A stretch of DNA of 60,000 bases from Polytrichum commune (taxonomy: Eukaryota > Streptophyta > Polytrichopsida > Polytrichales > Polytrichaceae): contig OX485806.1 of NCBI GenBank assembly GCA_950295325.1, forward strand, positions 37,698,001 through 37,758,000. The letters are read 5' to 3'. Positions within the stretch are counted from its first letter, which is position 1. Each line of letters opens with the position of its first letter. A program made the translations under genes and the position numbers. Of this stretch, positions 12,272 through 23,493 are shown in pieces. Below the pieces are notes generated by a model. The model worked only from the letters and a program-made list of their open reading frames with translations, made no database searches and had not been told where the DNA came from.

Positions 12272-12741
12272 GGGTGGCAACTCAAACAAACAAAATACAT
12301 GGTGCTCGTCCAAAAATTTCACAAAGGCATAGATTATCTACACACAATCGTACATATAATCTATATCATGTTTCAAATGATCTAGATTCAAGAGTTTCAA
12401 AAGAGAAGCGGGAGAGAAGCCACTGAGAGAAGCCAAGATGAGAGTTAGGGTTAGGGCTTACAAGCCAAAATAAACTACATTATCTTCAGATTTATAAATT
12501 ATACTTAGGTACGATGGAGACCAGATTATGGACGAGCCCCCCTGTCCAAGAGAAAGTCCACATTATTTTCAAATTGTTCCAAACACATTCAGATGAAAAA
12601 ACCATTACGTATTATGGACGGTCTCAATATGCACTACATCACTCCATTCTAAGTCATGTAAGATTATTCTTTTGGTATGAATGTACAAGGATAATATGGA
12701 CGGATTATCTGGTACAAATTACTTTGGACTAGTTGCCACCC
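12272..12741 (+). mobile_element. GGGTGGCAACT-ended element, copy 1
   Basis: Begins GGGTGGCAACTCAAACAAAC and ends AGTTGCCACCC, giving an 11-bp inverted end. It shares most of its length with copy 3 (15,170-15,690, same orientation) and copy 2 (13,066-13,606, inverted). The outermost CAGGGTGGC-type end resembles hAT elements. I could not find a perfect 8-bp duplication, so the superfamily is provisional. It contains GAGTTAGGGTTAGGGCTTAC, which is not a telomere array, only a short match. Confidence 0.6.
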
Positions 12742-13065
12742 TGGGGTCGGTTGTTCTCCACGTTCACGGGTCTAGTAAGCAGTGCCTTGATATGTTTCAT
12801 TTGTCTGAAGAAAAGAAAGAAAAAGAGAGATTAAAAAGAGATTGCATCAACTGCAGCAGTGGTGATGATGATGATGAAGATGATGATGATGGGGTCTCTG
12901 GGGATGGGGCGCGATCCTTCAGTCCAGGATTCGAGTCCAGAATAAAAGGGGTTTGTGATCACTGCCTTCACATAATTGCATGTCTGACACAGCTTCAAGC
13001 GAGGAGAAGCTGGCTATGGTAATAAAGCAAGGCAAGGGAAAGAGAAAGGGAAAGGGAAGGGACCT
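12742..13065. repeat. Spacer with GAT trinucleotide microsatellite
   Basis: This DNA lies between two inverted copies of the same element. It contains a GAT/GAA trinucleotide run near 12,860-12,895 and an A/G-rich run at 13,020-13,060. The frame at 12,681-13,022 encodes an Asp run from the microsatellite and is not a gene. Confidence 0.5.
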
Positions 13066-13606
13066 GGGTGGCAACTAGTGCAAAATAATTTGTGATAGAT
13101 AATCCATCCATATTATTATTCTTGTACATTCATACCAAAGAACAGTTTTACAGAGCTTAGAATGGAGTGATGTAGTAGTGCAACACATTGAGACCGTCCA
13201 TAACACGTACTAGTTTTTTTTAATTTTTTATTTGAACATGTCTGTGTATTATAATACATGAACAACTGGAAAAGAATGCGGACTTTCTCTTGGACATGGG
13301 GGCTCGTCCATAATCTGGTCTTCATCAAACCTGATTATAATTTATGTAATCTACCAAAAAAATCGAGGATAATGTAGATTATTTTGGCTTGTAAGTCCTA
13401 ACCCTAACTCTCTTCCCGAGTTCTCTCGGTAGCTTCTCTCCTACTTCTTGTCTGAAACTCCTCAACCAATCTTCAGTAATTGAAAGTCCTGTAGTTTGAA
13501 ACACGATCTAAATCATATATACGAGTAGACCTGTGTACATCATAATCTATGCCTTTGTAAAAATTTTGGACGAGCCCCCTGTAATTATTTGTTTGAGTTG
13601 CCACCC
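13066..13606 (-). mobile_element. GGGTGGCAACT-ended element, copy 2 (inverted)
   Basis: A 541-bp relative of copies 1 and 3 on the opposite strand, with inverted ends GGGTGGCAACT and AGTTGCCACCC. GGGAAGGG occurs just outside both ends, possibly an 8-bp duplication, but the area is purine-rich and the match may be chance. With copy 1 it makes a large inverted repeat spanning 12,272-13,606. Confidence 0.6.
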
Positions 13607-15169
13607 TCGGGGAAGGGAAGGTTTTCAAGGCTCAAAAGCTTGATGGGAGGCAAGGTGGCTTGGAGCGGGGCTTGACATAGCGTGATCGACAGATTGAGGA
13701 ACCCGTCAACCACAGGAGACTGTGGAAAATCCCCCGTCGTGGGCCTCGTGATCAAGAGGAGGAGGAGGAGGAGGAGGAAGGAGGGGGGGTAGTACTAGCT
13801 CGCTCTGCTTTATTTTGCAAAGCTCTCTTTTCCCAATTGTGGGTGTCAGTGTCAAATCGCAATCATAGATGGGTTTGGCGTTTGGTGCATCAGAATCATT
13901 GGTGATTGAATGAGTGGCTTCGTGTTTTTGTCCAAGTGCGGTTATCTATGAGGCACAGCAACTTCGCGATTATTTTTATAGCGATTCCACGAGTTCCCAT
14001 CGACCCATCAGTGCGTGTTTCTTTAATGATTTTTGTGAATTTATCAGGGTGGAGTGCTCAGTGCAGCGCTCCAGATCAGGGGACCCATCTCTGTCTGTCT
14101 GTCTGTCTATCTATAGTTTGATCATGTTTTGGTATATATAATATAACTTCTAGATTGCTTAGTATATTAGAGTTTCATGGGGAGAGAGATAACTTATCCT
14201 TTGCAAATTCTGTGGATCAAAGTGAGTAGGGTTTAGACAAGCTGTATAAACTATGTTGTTTTGAGGCTTTTTTTTTTCCAAAAGAATCTTAATTATTGAT
14301 CTGATCCCATGTGTTGGGATTTTTGTAATAAAACGTGAGCAAGCACAAAGCAAGTAGTAGAGAGATAGTGAAATTAGGGTTAAATTTTGTGGTTCATAAC
14401 ATTCTTTTGGTTCCATGGAGGAGGACGTGCTGATTAAAGGCTCCAAGCCTTAAAATGTTCTTGACTCTCCCCCTTCCAAAATACGAACCTCCCAAAACAT
14501 GATCAAACTTATCTAAGAATTGATTACTACTCATTATAAGGTTGTAGAAGGCAACAAAGAAAAAAAAATGACAAGCATGTGGGGAGAGGATTATCGCACA
14601 TGAAAGCACCTCTCATTGTCCAACATAAAATCATGACATACTATGCAATCTAGAGGTTAAATTTTAAAGTTGATTTGACACTGAAAGTAATTTTTAAAGA
14701 TCCCAAATTACTTTTGTCCATATCCTTTGAGATTTTACATCCACAAACTTATAAGGGTTCAAAAATTTATGTTGGATGGTTGAGAGGTGTGCTTGTATGC
14801 AATAGCTCCTTCTCGCTTGTAACAAGGGACAAGGTCTTCTCACCAAATTTATTACCAAGATTTATCTTCACAAAGCCCATAAGACCGGAGAGAGGAAGAT
14901 ATCGCCCACAAACGTACATCTCATTCATCCAACCTAAAACACCTAAAATAGTATGAAGTCCGGAGGCTATTTTTTTTAAATTGCAATGACAGTGAAATTG
15001 CGTTTAAATATCCCGAAGTAGTCGAGTCCAAGTCATTTGAGACTTATTGGCCACAAGTCTGTAGGGGGTCGAGCTTTTATGCTAGCTGGACGGACGAGAG
15101 AAATATGCTTGTATGCAAGAAATCCTTCTCTCCCAGAACGCCTTACCCCCTCGCTTACCCCAGTCCCCA
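13607..15169. other. Intergenic with simple repeats
   Basis: A GGA trinucleotide run lies near 13,758-13,780 and a CTGT tetranucleotide run near 14,090-14,112. No gene is supported. The small overlapping frames at 13,906-14,141 read through the tetranucleotide run. Confidence 0.5.
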
Positions 15170-15690
15170 GGGTGGCAACTCAAACAAATAATTACAAGGG
15201 GCTTGTCCAAAATTTCACAAAGGCATAGATTATGTACACATAATTGTACATATAATCTAGATCACGTTTCAAATAATCTACAACTTTCAACTATTGAAGA
15301 GGGGTTGAAGAGTTTCAGTAGAGAAGCGGGAGAGAAACCACCGAGAGAAGTCAAGAAGAGAGTTAGGGTTAGGACTTACAAGCCAAAATAACCTACATTA
15401 TCTTCAATTCTTTGTAAATTATATAAATCATAATTAGGTATGATGGAGACCAGATTATAGACTAACCCTCCTCTCCAAGAGAAAGTCCACATTATTTTCA
15501 AATTATTCATGTATTATAATACATAGACATGTTTAAATCAAAAAAATATTACGTATTATGAACAGTCTCAATGTGCAGCACTACATCACTCCATTCTAAG
15601 TTCTGTAAAACCGTTCTTTAGTATGAATGTACAAGGACGATATGGATGGATTATCTGTTACAAATTATTTTGCACTATTTGTTGCCACCC
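15170..15690 (+). mobile_element. GGGTGGCAACT-ended element, copy 3
   Basis: A 521-bp copy in the orientation of copy 1, with the segments TTTCACAAAGGCATAGATTA and GGAGACCAGATTAT in the same order. GTCCC occurs directly outside each end once the outermost CA/TG is included, a possible 5-bp duplication. No coding capacity. Confidence 0.65.
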
Positions 15691-17517
15691 TGGTCCCCAA
15701 TCTGCACACTTCTGAAGCCCATTTTGATGCGCTGGTCTAGTCTCCTGCTCGAGAAACGGTCAGAGAGGTGAAAGCTGGAAAGATGGCCTGCCCAGTGTAC
15801 CCTAAAAACTTTGATGGTGAGGGATGGATTCGTTTGTGTGAAAGATCTGCTAAGTAGCTATGATTCTCAGTTCCATCGACTTCACGAAGTGGAGGTGCTT
15901 CTGTTCACGATTACACCAGAGTTACTCGGATGTGACCGATTCAAAAGTGTCACCAAATATACACAGGTGCATTGCGTTCTACCTCTGCCAAAATCGGTTC
16001 ATAAGAAGCGATCTGTGGTCTGTGATCTGTGGTCTGTGAATTTGTTGAGTGTTTTGCTACTCAAATAATCCAAAAATTTCCAGTGTTTGTGGCACAATTC
16101 GTTTTTTTGGGCCAAATCTACAAGCTGAGGTTGTTATTAGTTTCTCACATTATCTTTACAATAGTAAAGTTTATTCATGTCAAGAATTTCAACAAATCTG
16201 GAAGTAATATAGCTACGCAGCACGCCGAAAACACCATGGTATTACAGAGCGCAATGAAACAAGCAGATGATTGCTATGACTTTCAACTCATAAGGTAGAC
16301 ACGCCTAATTTGGTTACTAATCTTAATGGAACACTTATATTTGAGTGGTATGTGGTGAAGTCTGATCCCAAGAATGGATACCAAAAATACACGTGTATGA
16401 AGATTGGACTACATGCTCAAAGAATCAAAGGTATGATCATAACCATTCTAAGCTAAACATTCAACATAATTGAAGGAACCTATATGACTATTTATTGAAA
16501 CACAAGAATCTTCACTTTTGATAAAGAATAAGATATTTGTGTAACCTCCACAAAATACAAGGAAAGTGGGTGCGACTTCAATTTGGATTTTGCTAACCAT
16601 CTTGTACTAATCACATGTTTCATTATCCGAAGAGAATTGGACTAGTCGGAGAAAGTAACCATTTAAGACCCATTTAACTTAATTCCAAGGTAATTTGGTC
16701 AGCTTGGCATATAACTTCAAGTCCTTCCAATGGTTGGTCATTTGCCTTGCCAATAACTGCAGATTATTAAGGTAGAAATACCATAACCCGTGAAAATAAG
16801 GTGTTTCGCATTGAAGATCTGGTGTGACAATCGTGAGATAATTTTCCAAGATAGACGAGAAAGGTTCATGAAGAATGCAAGTTGTTTCATATTTTTTCTG
16901 CCCTATACTAAATATGCTACAATTTTTCAAAGTGGAAAGTTGTCCAAACCCCTACTTGTTCACTAGATTTCTCCCTACACCGAACACAATAATCCGCATT
17001 TCCATACAAAACATCGCCTAGATCGGTATTACCTCATGAGTACATTAGCACTTGACTCCCATGGGCTACACTCGATGTACACGCATTGAAGTTGTTGCCG
17101 AGCCATGATCGGTTTTAGAAATGGCACTTCACCACTATGACGACGTTCTAGTACACGGCTAGAGGGTGGTTAACGGGTTATGGTGTTTCTACCTTAAATG
17201 GCATGGTCGTTGTTGACCTGCCATTCACTTCAACTCGAGAATCTCCAACAAGAAAATTCATTTTTACAATTAGTTCTTTCTTCTCAAATATGGAATAAAC
17301 AAGATGAGTCACTTTCTGCCATCACATCCCCATCACATGAACTGCAATTTGCTCACCGGCCATCGACCCTGTCTACCTTATCTGTCGCATCTGCCTGCCC
17401 TGCCTACTAAACCAATGCAGCAATGTTTATCATTGTCCGGACTAAGGCCAGGGATGGGGTTATTTTATATGTTTCCATTTTTGTGACAAAGGCCGGGGAT
17501 GAGTTTGCATTAACTTA
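15691..17517. other. Intergenic; DR1 copy at 16,322-16,690
   Basis: A DR1 copy occupies about 16,322-16,690 (ACACTTATATTTGAGTGG, then ATTGGACTACATGCTCAAA). The rest is unremarkable. A short ATG-led frame at 15,784 runs into a GT dinucleotide after about 11 codons and could be an orphan first exon, but nothing downstream supports it. Confidence 0.4.
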
Positions 17518-18003
17518 GGGCCACTTTTACACTAGAGCTTGAGGGCCCTTGACCTGTGATATACACAAAACATGTGATTGGTCGAGAAGTTGGAGGCGAT
17601 CCAAGTTCACAGTATACTAGGTTTTTGAAGACTCGAGGGATCAAAGAGATTCGAATGGATGAGAATTCTACATGACGTCTTACATGGCAACACGTGTTTT
17701 ACTAGACATTGTGTTGGGTTTTTCAAAAAGAGGTGGGTATGATGCAAAACTAGGGGCATTGATAATCAATTAAATTGTCTTCGGTTTTTAGAAGTATTAT
17801 TTTGCCATGATGGGGACGTGAACTTGTACATATGTTGCGGTCCCTCAACATGGTCAACTTTCACTTTATACTAAGCTTTAAGGGCCCATCAATTGTGAAA
17901 TTGGATTTTTATATCCCATGGTAATAGGTATGGCTTTTGGATGATTTTCGAGGGCCCTTGGATTTTCATGGTCACAACTCTTGGTCTATATATAAAGTGG
18001 CCT
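17518..18003. mobile_element. Degenerate Tourist/PIF-like MITE, TSD TTA
   Basis: The left end GGGCCACTTTTACACTAGA and the complement of the right end AGGCCACTTTATATATAGA match at most positions, with TTA outside each (17,515-17,517 and 18,004-18,006). An internal direct repeat of the left end (CACTTTATACTAAGC, near 17,862) suggests a duplicated or nested relative. Non-coding. Confidence 0.55.
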
Positions 18004-19600
18004 TTAAGAGAGTCGAGAAAGCCCCCAAAAAGGACTCCATGTAATTCCGAATAATGGCCTCGTATGCTTTTCCCCACTCCCCGGTCATTAAATTACAAGG
18101 GCTCTGAGGTGAATCACCTCTGTCCCAATATCTAGGTTTGCAGTAAGATGTATGCCACTTTTGCTAGGATTGTGGTAGATTTATCACTTCCAATATCTAC
18201 GGTAGAGGTAGATTATCCTAGATTCTGGGACAGAGGTGGTGAATGAACTTCAGGGCCCTTGTGAAGGACTCGAGCCCCAAGAACAAGGTAGAAGATAATA
18301 ACAGGAAGTTCCATGTGCGATGAATTTAAGAAGTAGGCTGAGCCAAGGTACATTAACCCTTCATTGTCCTGGGGTGCATTCCAATGAACCTAGAATTTTC
18401 ATACCACCTTTGATGTCAAGGACACTTGAGCTCACTATCATCAACATTTATTTTGATCGGCCACTTGCATGTAAAAGCCAACTTCATAATGAAGGTGTGG
18501 GAACAAAAATATCACCATTCCAACAAAATTTGAGAAGATCCAACGGTTGCAAAGTTGGGGCAACTAGTGAAAATCTTGTGTTCCTCTAAATGTGGATGAT
18601 GGGATGGATGTAGACCCTCGATAAAAATATGCAAACACGTAAAAAATTTGGAAAGCACACAAGTAAGAATAGGATTTGTCAAACTTGTAGTTCATATGCC
18701 TCTTTTAGAGGGGTCAAATTTTATTGACCAGATGATGGGTGTCTCACATATTGAACTTGAATGCCATCTTTGGAGCATGTTTGCTTTGGGATGTTGCCCA
18801 AATTTCTAAATACGACTATTTTTACAAGGGGCAACACCCACTTAGTGATATGTGTGTAAAAGAGATTGGACTACGTGCTCAAGCCTTATAATTTGTTAAT
18901 CTTTCGAAGTTCAATAGTCAGTAGAAGGGGGTGGGAGGAGGGGTACCTACATGATCATTTAATGAGAAAGATAATGTTCACTTCCATAAGAGTTCCAAAA
19001 TTATGAGGAAAATGGCTAGTAATAGACACAGCTTGGATTTTCCAATCATCTTGAGTTGATTGTGTCATGAGTGTCTCATATCCTACAAGAAGTGGGTGTA
19101 GAGCTACAAGTGTCCATTTGAGACCTGCTTATCTTAGTGGTAGATGTATCAAGGATCAAGTTAGATGGTGCCATTGATGATCAATGAACGTGATACATCT
19201 ATTATGCTCCTAGACTTTAAAACAAAGTTGGTGAACTAACTTCATGGCCCCTATGAAGGAAGGGCTAGAGTACCTCATGAACAAGCTGGAGAACATGGAA
19301 TAAAAATAAAATACCTGAGAAGGTTAAAACAAACACCCCACCCAAAACCAATACCCTCAAATCTTGCACATTTATCAGTAAATAATTATTAATTCAAAAA
19401 ATGTCCACCACCTTAACATCAGGCTCCCATAAATGTAGTTTTGGGTCATCTTGTATGAGTAAAAACTTGACCCCTTGCAACTTTCACGCACAATATTCAA
19501 ATAAGAACAAGCTTCCTAAATGCATTGGAATCCCCTTTTGCTTGCTACCGAGAAACTTATAACACCATAACACTGTAATAATAATAATAGTAGATACACT
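18004..19600. other. Intergenic; repeat shared with 20,260-20,480
   Basis: About 18,040-18,290 shares segments with 20,260-20,480 (TTCCGAATAATG, CACCTCTGTC, ATATCTACGGT, GAACTTCAGGGCCC), and the last also recurs near 19,238. A DR1 copy lies at about 18,838-19,140. No gene seen. Confidence 0.45.
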
Positions 19601-20188
19601 CCCGGGTACGCAACTCCCGTATTATATGGTCCTGATTATAATAACTTATAATGCGTTTTAGTCCAATATTGAGTGATACAATTTGTTTTAATGTAGGAAA
19701 CCCTTGTAGCCCTTCTAACAAGGAATCCAAAAATGTAATTATATATAGGAAATGAATATATTTTGAAGCATATAATTGCATTAAAAACCTAATTATATGA
19801 TTTTTTTAATACAGGTACCATAGGTCAAACTACCCAACTTTTTGGACTTTTTAATAAAATTTTAACATTGTGAATGAATTATAATTTTAATGGGAGGCAA
19901 CTATTCGTGGCTTATAATTTTAATGGGAGGCTTAATAAATATGCAACCCAACTTTTTTTCATCTCATTTATTTAATTTGGTCTTCACCCAACTTTTTTTT
20001 CATCTCATTTTATTTAATTTGGTCTTTACCCAACTTTTTTTTCATCTCATTTTATTTAATTTGGTCTTCACCCAACTTTTTGATCATTTTAATTTGATAT
20101 AATTTGATATAATTTTTACAAAAGCCGTCCTCTAAGCCGTTTTAAGTACGATGCCCCCTGCGTATAATATGGGAGTTGCGTACCCGGG
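19601..20188. mobile_element. 588-bp MITE with exact 8-bp TSD
   Basis: The inverted ends read CCCGGGTACGCAACTCCC and continue for about 25 bp with one or two differences. GATACACT is duplicated exactly at 19,593-19,600 and 20,189-20,196. An 8-bp duplication fits hAT (or a Mutator-like element with a short duplication). The interior carries about three units of a 42-bp tandem repeat (about 19,957-20,090), which yields the repetitive frame at 19,890-20,102; that frame is not a gene. Confidence 0.75.
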
Positions 20189-20196
20189 GATACACT

Positions 20197-21710
20197 CAGC
20201 ACTTAAAGCGACGGCATCCGCACCATCTACGCGACTTCCATAGGCCGAGCCGCGATGGCTGTTGCTTCAAACTTGTTATTCCGAATAATGCCCAAGCTCA
20301 CTTTTCCCTACTCCCAGTCTCTGCATGCAAGCGCACTGACCCTGGAGTGCAATATAATCACCTCTGTCATCCCAGTATCTACGGTGGGGATAGATGTGCA
20401 CCACCTTCACAGCACCAATCCTCGGTGCATCTTCCGCTTTCCTAGATTTTAGGGTGTGAACTAACTTCAGGGCCCCTCATGTGAGTCATGAAAGAGCTGG
20501 AAAGGGGAAGATAATCACTACATAGGCCAAGCCAAGGTGCAGGAGCCGCAGTCTCCTTCTCTAACTTAGTTCCAACTTGAGTCATGAGATCATCTCCTCC
20601 GCTAGCTAGCTAGCTCAGCTCAGCTCTCCTCCTATTGCAGGCAATCTGCTTGCTGCAACATATTATATGTGGTTCTTACCCAGGAGCTGTCACTCATGTC
20701 CTCAGCTGTCTGTGCTTGCCTGACAAGCTCTTTATGAGCTCGACTCCTTGGGTTCGTAGTACTCCAGGGAGACTAGTCAGATCAGACCACATTGTTGAGC
20801 CAGGCTCTGAGGCAGGCTTTCAGCTTTTAAGTCTTCTAGTCTGTCTGTCCGTCCGTCCGTCTGCCTGCCTGCAGCAGGAACATGTGCATGTGTGCGTAAC
20901 AGCTTCCAGGCTCCAATAGTTCATGGTAAGGCAGTTTGTTGTCTGCTGCACAAGCTTCCTTCCCTCGAGTACTGCTCATCATGACACCTGTGATGAGGCT
21001 TCAGTGATTAGCCTTCTTCCTGAGTATACTAATAGTGCTGTGAGGTTGAGTTTGGGTTTAGTGTGGTGGCAAATTGCATGGTGCCGCCACTGTGTGTGGA
21101 GGCCCACGAGTGGGTTGAGGTAGCAGAGGAATTCCTAGTGTTGGAGATCGCCCTGGAGGAGCTATAGCTACCTAGCTCCTAGTTGTTCAGAGTATCGAGA
21201 GAGTGTTCGTTTTAGTTTGAGCCCCTGGGTGCAGAGGAAGGTCAATTTTGTCTGATCTGACTAGGTGGTGATCGGCTTCCTTCAGCTACCGGCCGCCCTA
21301 CTACAGTACTTCAAGTTTTTGAAATTACACAGTGACGACAGTCTGACCATATGGAAATGAGTTGGGTGGTGCTAGCTGGTATTTGATTGGTTTCCTGGTT
21401 CGGAGGCTGCAGATTGGTTTGTGGTGTTGCAGATCCCGAAGTGTTATAAACAGTCATTGTTGAGACTATCCAGAGAGTGTTGATTTGACTTGGAGATCCT
21501 GGAATATGTAGAGGAATTTCTCTCTGATTAGTCTTAACGCTTCAGCTGCTACCATAAGGGTTCAAGTTTTTGAAACAGTAACACAGTGACGACTGTACAA
21601 TCCGACCTCATAGATTTAGTTGGGTATCACTGTTTGTGTTTGATTGAAATCTTGGTTTGAATATTGGAGGCTACACAGCTGAAGATTGAATTCAATCTGG
21701 TTGTGCAAAG
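20197..21710 (+). other. GLOX upstream region and leader duplication
   Basis: This is the 1.5 kb before the oxidase start. A GTCC/GTCT tetranucleotide run lies near 20,838-20,872. Two diverged direct copies of about 230-270 bp occupy roughly 21,188-21,430 and 21,462-21,690; both contain GAGAGTGTT, CAAGTTTTTGAAA, CACAGTGACGAC and TTGGTTT(G) segments in the same order. The second copy runs up to the ATG, so the 5' leader appears to be tandemly duplicated. I cannot place the transcription start or a TATA box with confidence. Confidence 0.45.
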
Positions 21711-23324
21711 ATGGTGAGGATTAGAGCGCTGGTGTCGTATTATCTGGGAGTTGTGTTGGTGGGGTTGTTGTTGAGCTGCGGCGTGATGGGCGAGGCGCCC
21801 GACTCGTGGCAGCTCGCGGTCGAGAACGCAGGCGTGTCCGCGATGCACATGGCGCTCACGCACAATAACAAGGTGATAATCTTCGACCGGACCGACTATG
21901 GGCCCTCGCAGATCAAGCTCCCGGGGGGCTACTGCCGGAAAGACAACAACGACCTCGCGCTGAAGGTGGATTGCTGGGCGCACTCGATCGAGTACGACGT
22001 CGCAACAAACGCAGTGCGCCCTTTGACAGTGCAGACCGACACGTGGTGCTCCTCGGGTGCGTTCGGCTCGGATGGCATTCTCACGCAGACGGGCGGGTGG
22101 AACGATGGCGGGCAGTCGGTGCGCAAAATAATTGGCGGGAGCGACTGGAAGGAGTACCCCGGCGCGCTCGCGGTCCCACGGTGGTACGCGACCAACCAGT
22201 TGTTGCCCGACCAACGCCAAATCGTAATCGGTGGACGCCGGCAATTTTCGTACGAATTCGTGCCTCGCGCGGCGGGTGAAGGGGTTTACAACCTCCCGCT
22301 GCTGGCGCAAACAAATGACGTCGGCGCCGAGAACAACCTCTACCCATTTGTACACCTATCCGTCGACGGCCACCTCTTCATCTTCGCAAATCAAGACTCC
22401 ATCCTCTTCGACTACAAGACGAACACCCAGGTGAAGAAATTCCCGCGCCTCGCCGGCGGTCCCCGGAACTACCCATCCTCTGGCTCCTCCGTCCTGCTGC
22501 CGATCACCGCCGCCGACGGTTACAAATCTGCTGAGGTGATGATCTGCGGAGGCTCACCGGCGGGGTCCTTCCAAAACGTGGGCCAAGGGATATTCGCCGC
22601 CGCATTGCAGACGTGCGGAAGAATAGTGATCACATCACCCAACCCGCAATGGGCGATCGAGAACATGCCGACACCGCGAGTGATGGGTGACATGCTCATC
22701 CTTCCCACCGCCGAGATCCTCATCATCAACGGCGCAAAGCAAGGGACCGCGGGGTGGGGTGTCTCACGCCAGCCCAACTTCGTGCCCCTCCTCTACAACC
22801 CAGGATACCGCCGCTTCCAAGAATTCACGCCAACCAACATCCCCCGCCTCTATCACTCCACGGCATTGGTCCTACAAGACGGGAAAATCCTAGTCGCGGG
22901 AAGCAACCCGAACCTCAAGTACAACTTCGCCGGTGTGATGTACCCGACGGAGCTCCGCATCGAGAAGTACAGCCCGTACTACCTCGGGAGAGGCTACAAC
23001 CTCCGCCGGCCGCAGATCGTTTTCGTCGACAACACCAACCCTAAATATGGAGAGGCGTTCAAGGTGACGATCAAGGTCCCGTCGAATGCGCCGACGGCCG
23101 TTGGCTTGCATTTGTACGCCCCGCCGTTCGTGACGCACACGTACTCTATGAACCAGCGGATGCTCATCCTCTCGTCCGCGGCGCCGACCGCGGCGGGCGG
23201 CGGGCAGTATCTTGTGTCCGCTTATGCGCCTCCAAGCGCCGTTCTCGCACCGGCGGGGTATTACTTGCTCACGGTCGTCAATGCCGGCACCCCAAGTCCT
23301 TCCGTTTGGGTTCACATCGGCTAA
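21711..23324 (+). CDS. Secreted glyoxal/aldehyde oxidase, copper radical (AA5_1) family
   Basis: A single uninterrupted 537-residue frame. Residues about 1-28 form a signal peptide (hydrophobic core YLGVVLVGLLLSC), so the product should act in the apoplast or cell wall. The family (Glyoxal_oxid_N plus the C-terminal galactose-oxidase-like DUF1929 domain) oxidises aldehydes to acids with release of H2O2, using one copper and a Cys-Tyr radical cofactor. All expected active-site residues are present: Cys113 (WCSSGAF), Tyr159 (RWYATNQ), Tyr381 and His382 (RLYHSTA), and His476 (PPFVTHTYSMNQRM). The C-terminal domain covers about 425-537. The length is typical for the family. The start is the first ATG and places the signal peptide correctly. 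The gene is much richer in GC than its surroundings; an antisense frame of 242 codons is a shadow of this. The last codons and 3' flank are repeated once downstream. Confidence 0.95.
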   Translation: MVRIRALVSYYLGVVLVGLLLSCGVMGEAPDSWQLAVENAGVSAMHMALTHNNKVIIFDRTDYGPSQIKLPGGYCRKDNNDLALKVDCWAHSIEYDVATNAVRPLTVQTDTWCSSGAFGSDGILTQTGGWNDGGQSVRKIIGGSDWKEYPGALAVPRWYATNQLLPDQRQIVIGGRRQFSYEFVPRAAGEGVYNLPLLAQTNDVGAENNLYPFVHLSVDGHLFIFANQDSILFDYKTNTQVKKFPRLAGGPRNYPSSGSSVLLPITAADGYKSAEVMICGGSPAGSFQNVGQGIFAAALQTCGRIVITSPNPQWAIENMPTPRVMGDMLILPTAEILIINGAKQGTAGWGVSRQPNFVPLLYNPGYRRFQEFTPTNIPRLYHSTALVLQDGKILVAGSNPNLKYNFAGVMYPTELRIEKYSPYYLGRGYNLRRPQIVFVDNTNPKYGEAFKVTIKVPSNAPTAVGLHLYAPPFVTHTYSMNQRMLILSSAAPTAAGGGQYLVSAYAPPSAVLAPAGYYLLTVVNAGTPSPSVWVHIG

Positions 23325-23493
23325 GACTAGAAACCGTAGAAATCTGTGAAAACACGAGTGTGAATACCAGTGCAGTAAGGATCATTGAATTCAAGACGGT
23401 TTGGGTTCACGTCGGCTCATAGAAACTAGAGATCGTAGATTAGAAAACACTAGTGTGAACACTAGTGCAGTATGGATCATTTCATTGAAGACG
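23305..23493 (+). repeat. 95-bp tandem duplication across the GLOX stop codon
   Basis: The segment beginning TTTGGGTTCAC at 23,305 is repeated from 23,400. The first copy contains the real end of the oxidase (His-Ile-Gly then TAA). In the second copy the equivalent position reads on for one codon to TAG. Both copies share ACTAG, GATCATT and AAGACGG segments at the same spacing. Confidence 0.7.

Noticed and set aside
12412-12460. GTTAGGGTTAGGG as telomeric repeat
   Set aside because: Only two units, and it is part of a repeated mobile element present three times.
12940-12952. GGATTCGAGTCC, resembling a tRNA B box
   Set aside because: No A box, acceptor stem or cloverleaf can be drawn around it.
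21627-22355. 242-codon open frame antisense to the oxidase gene
   Set aside because: It is the complement of a GC-rich gene with strong third-position bias; no domain is recognisable and the sense frame is clearly the gene.
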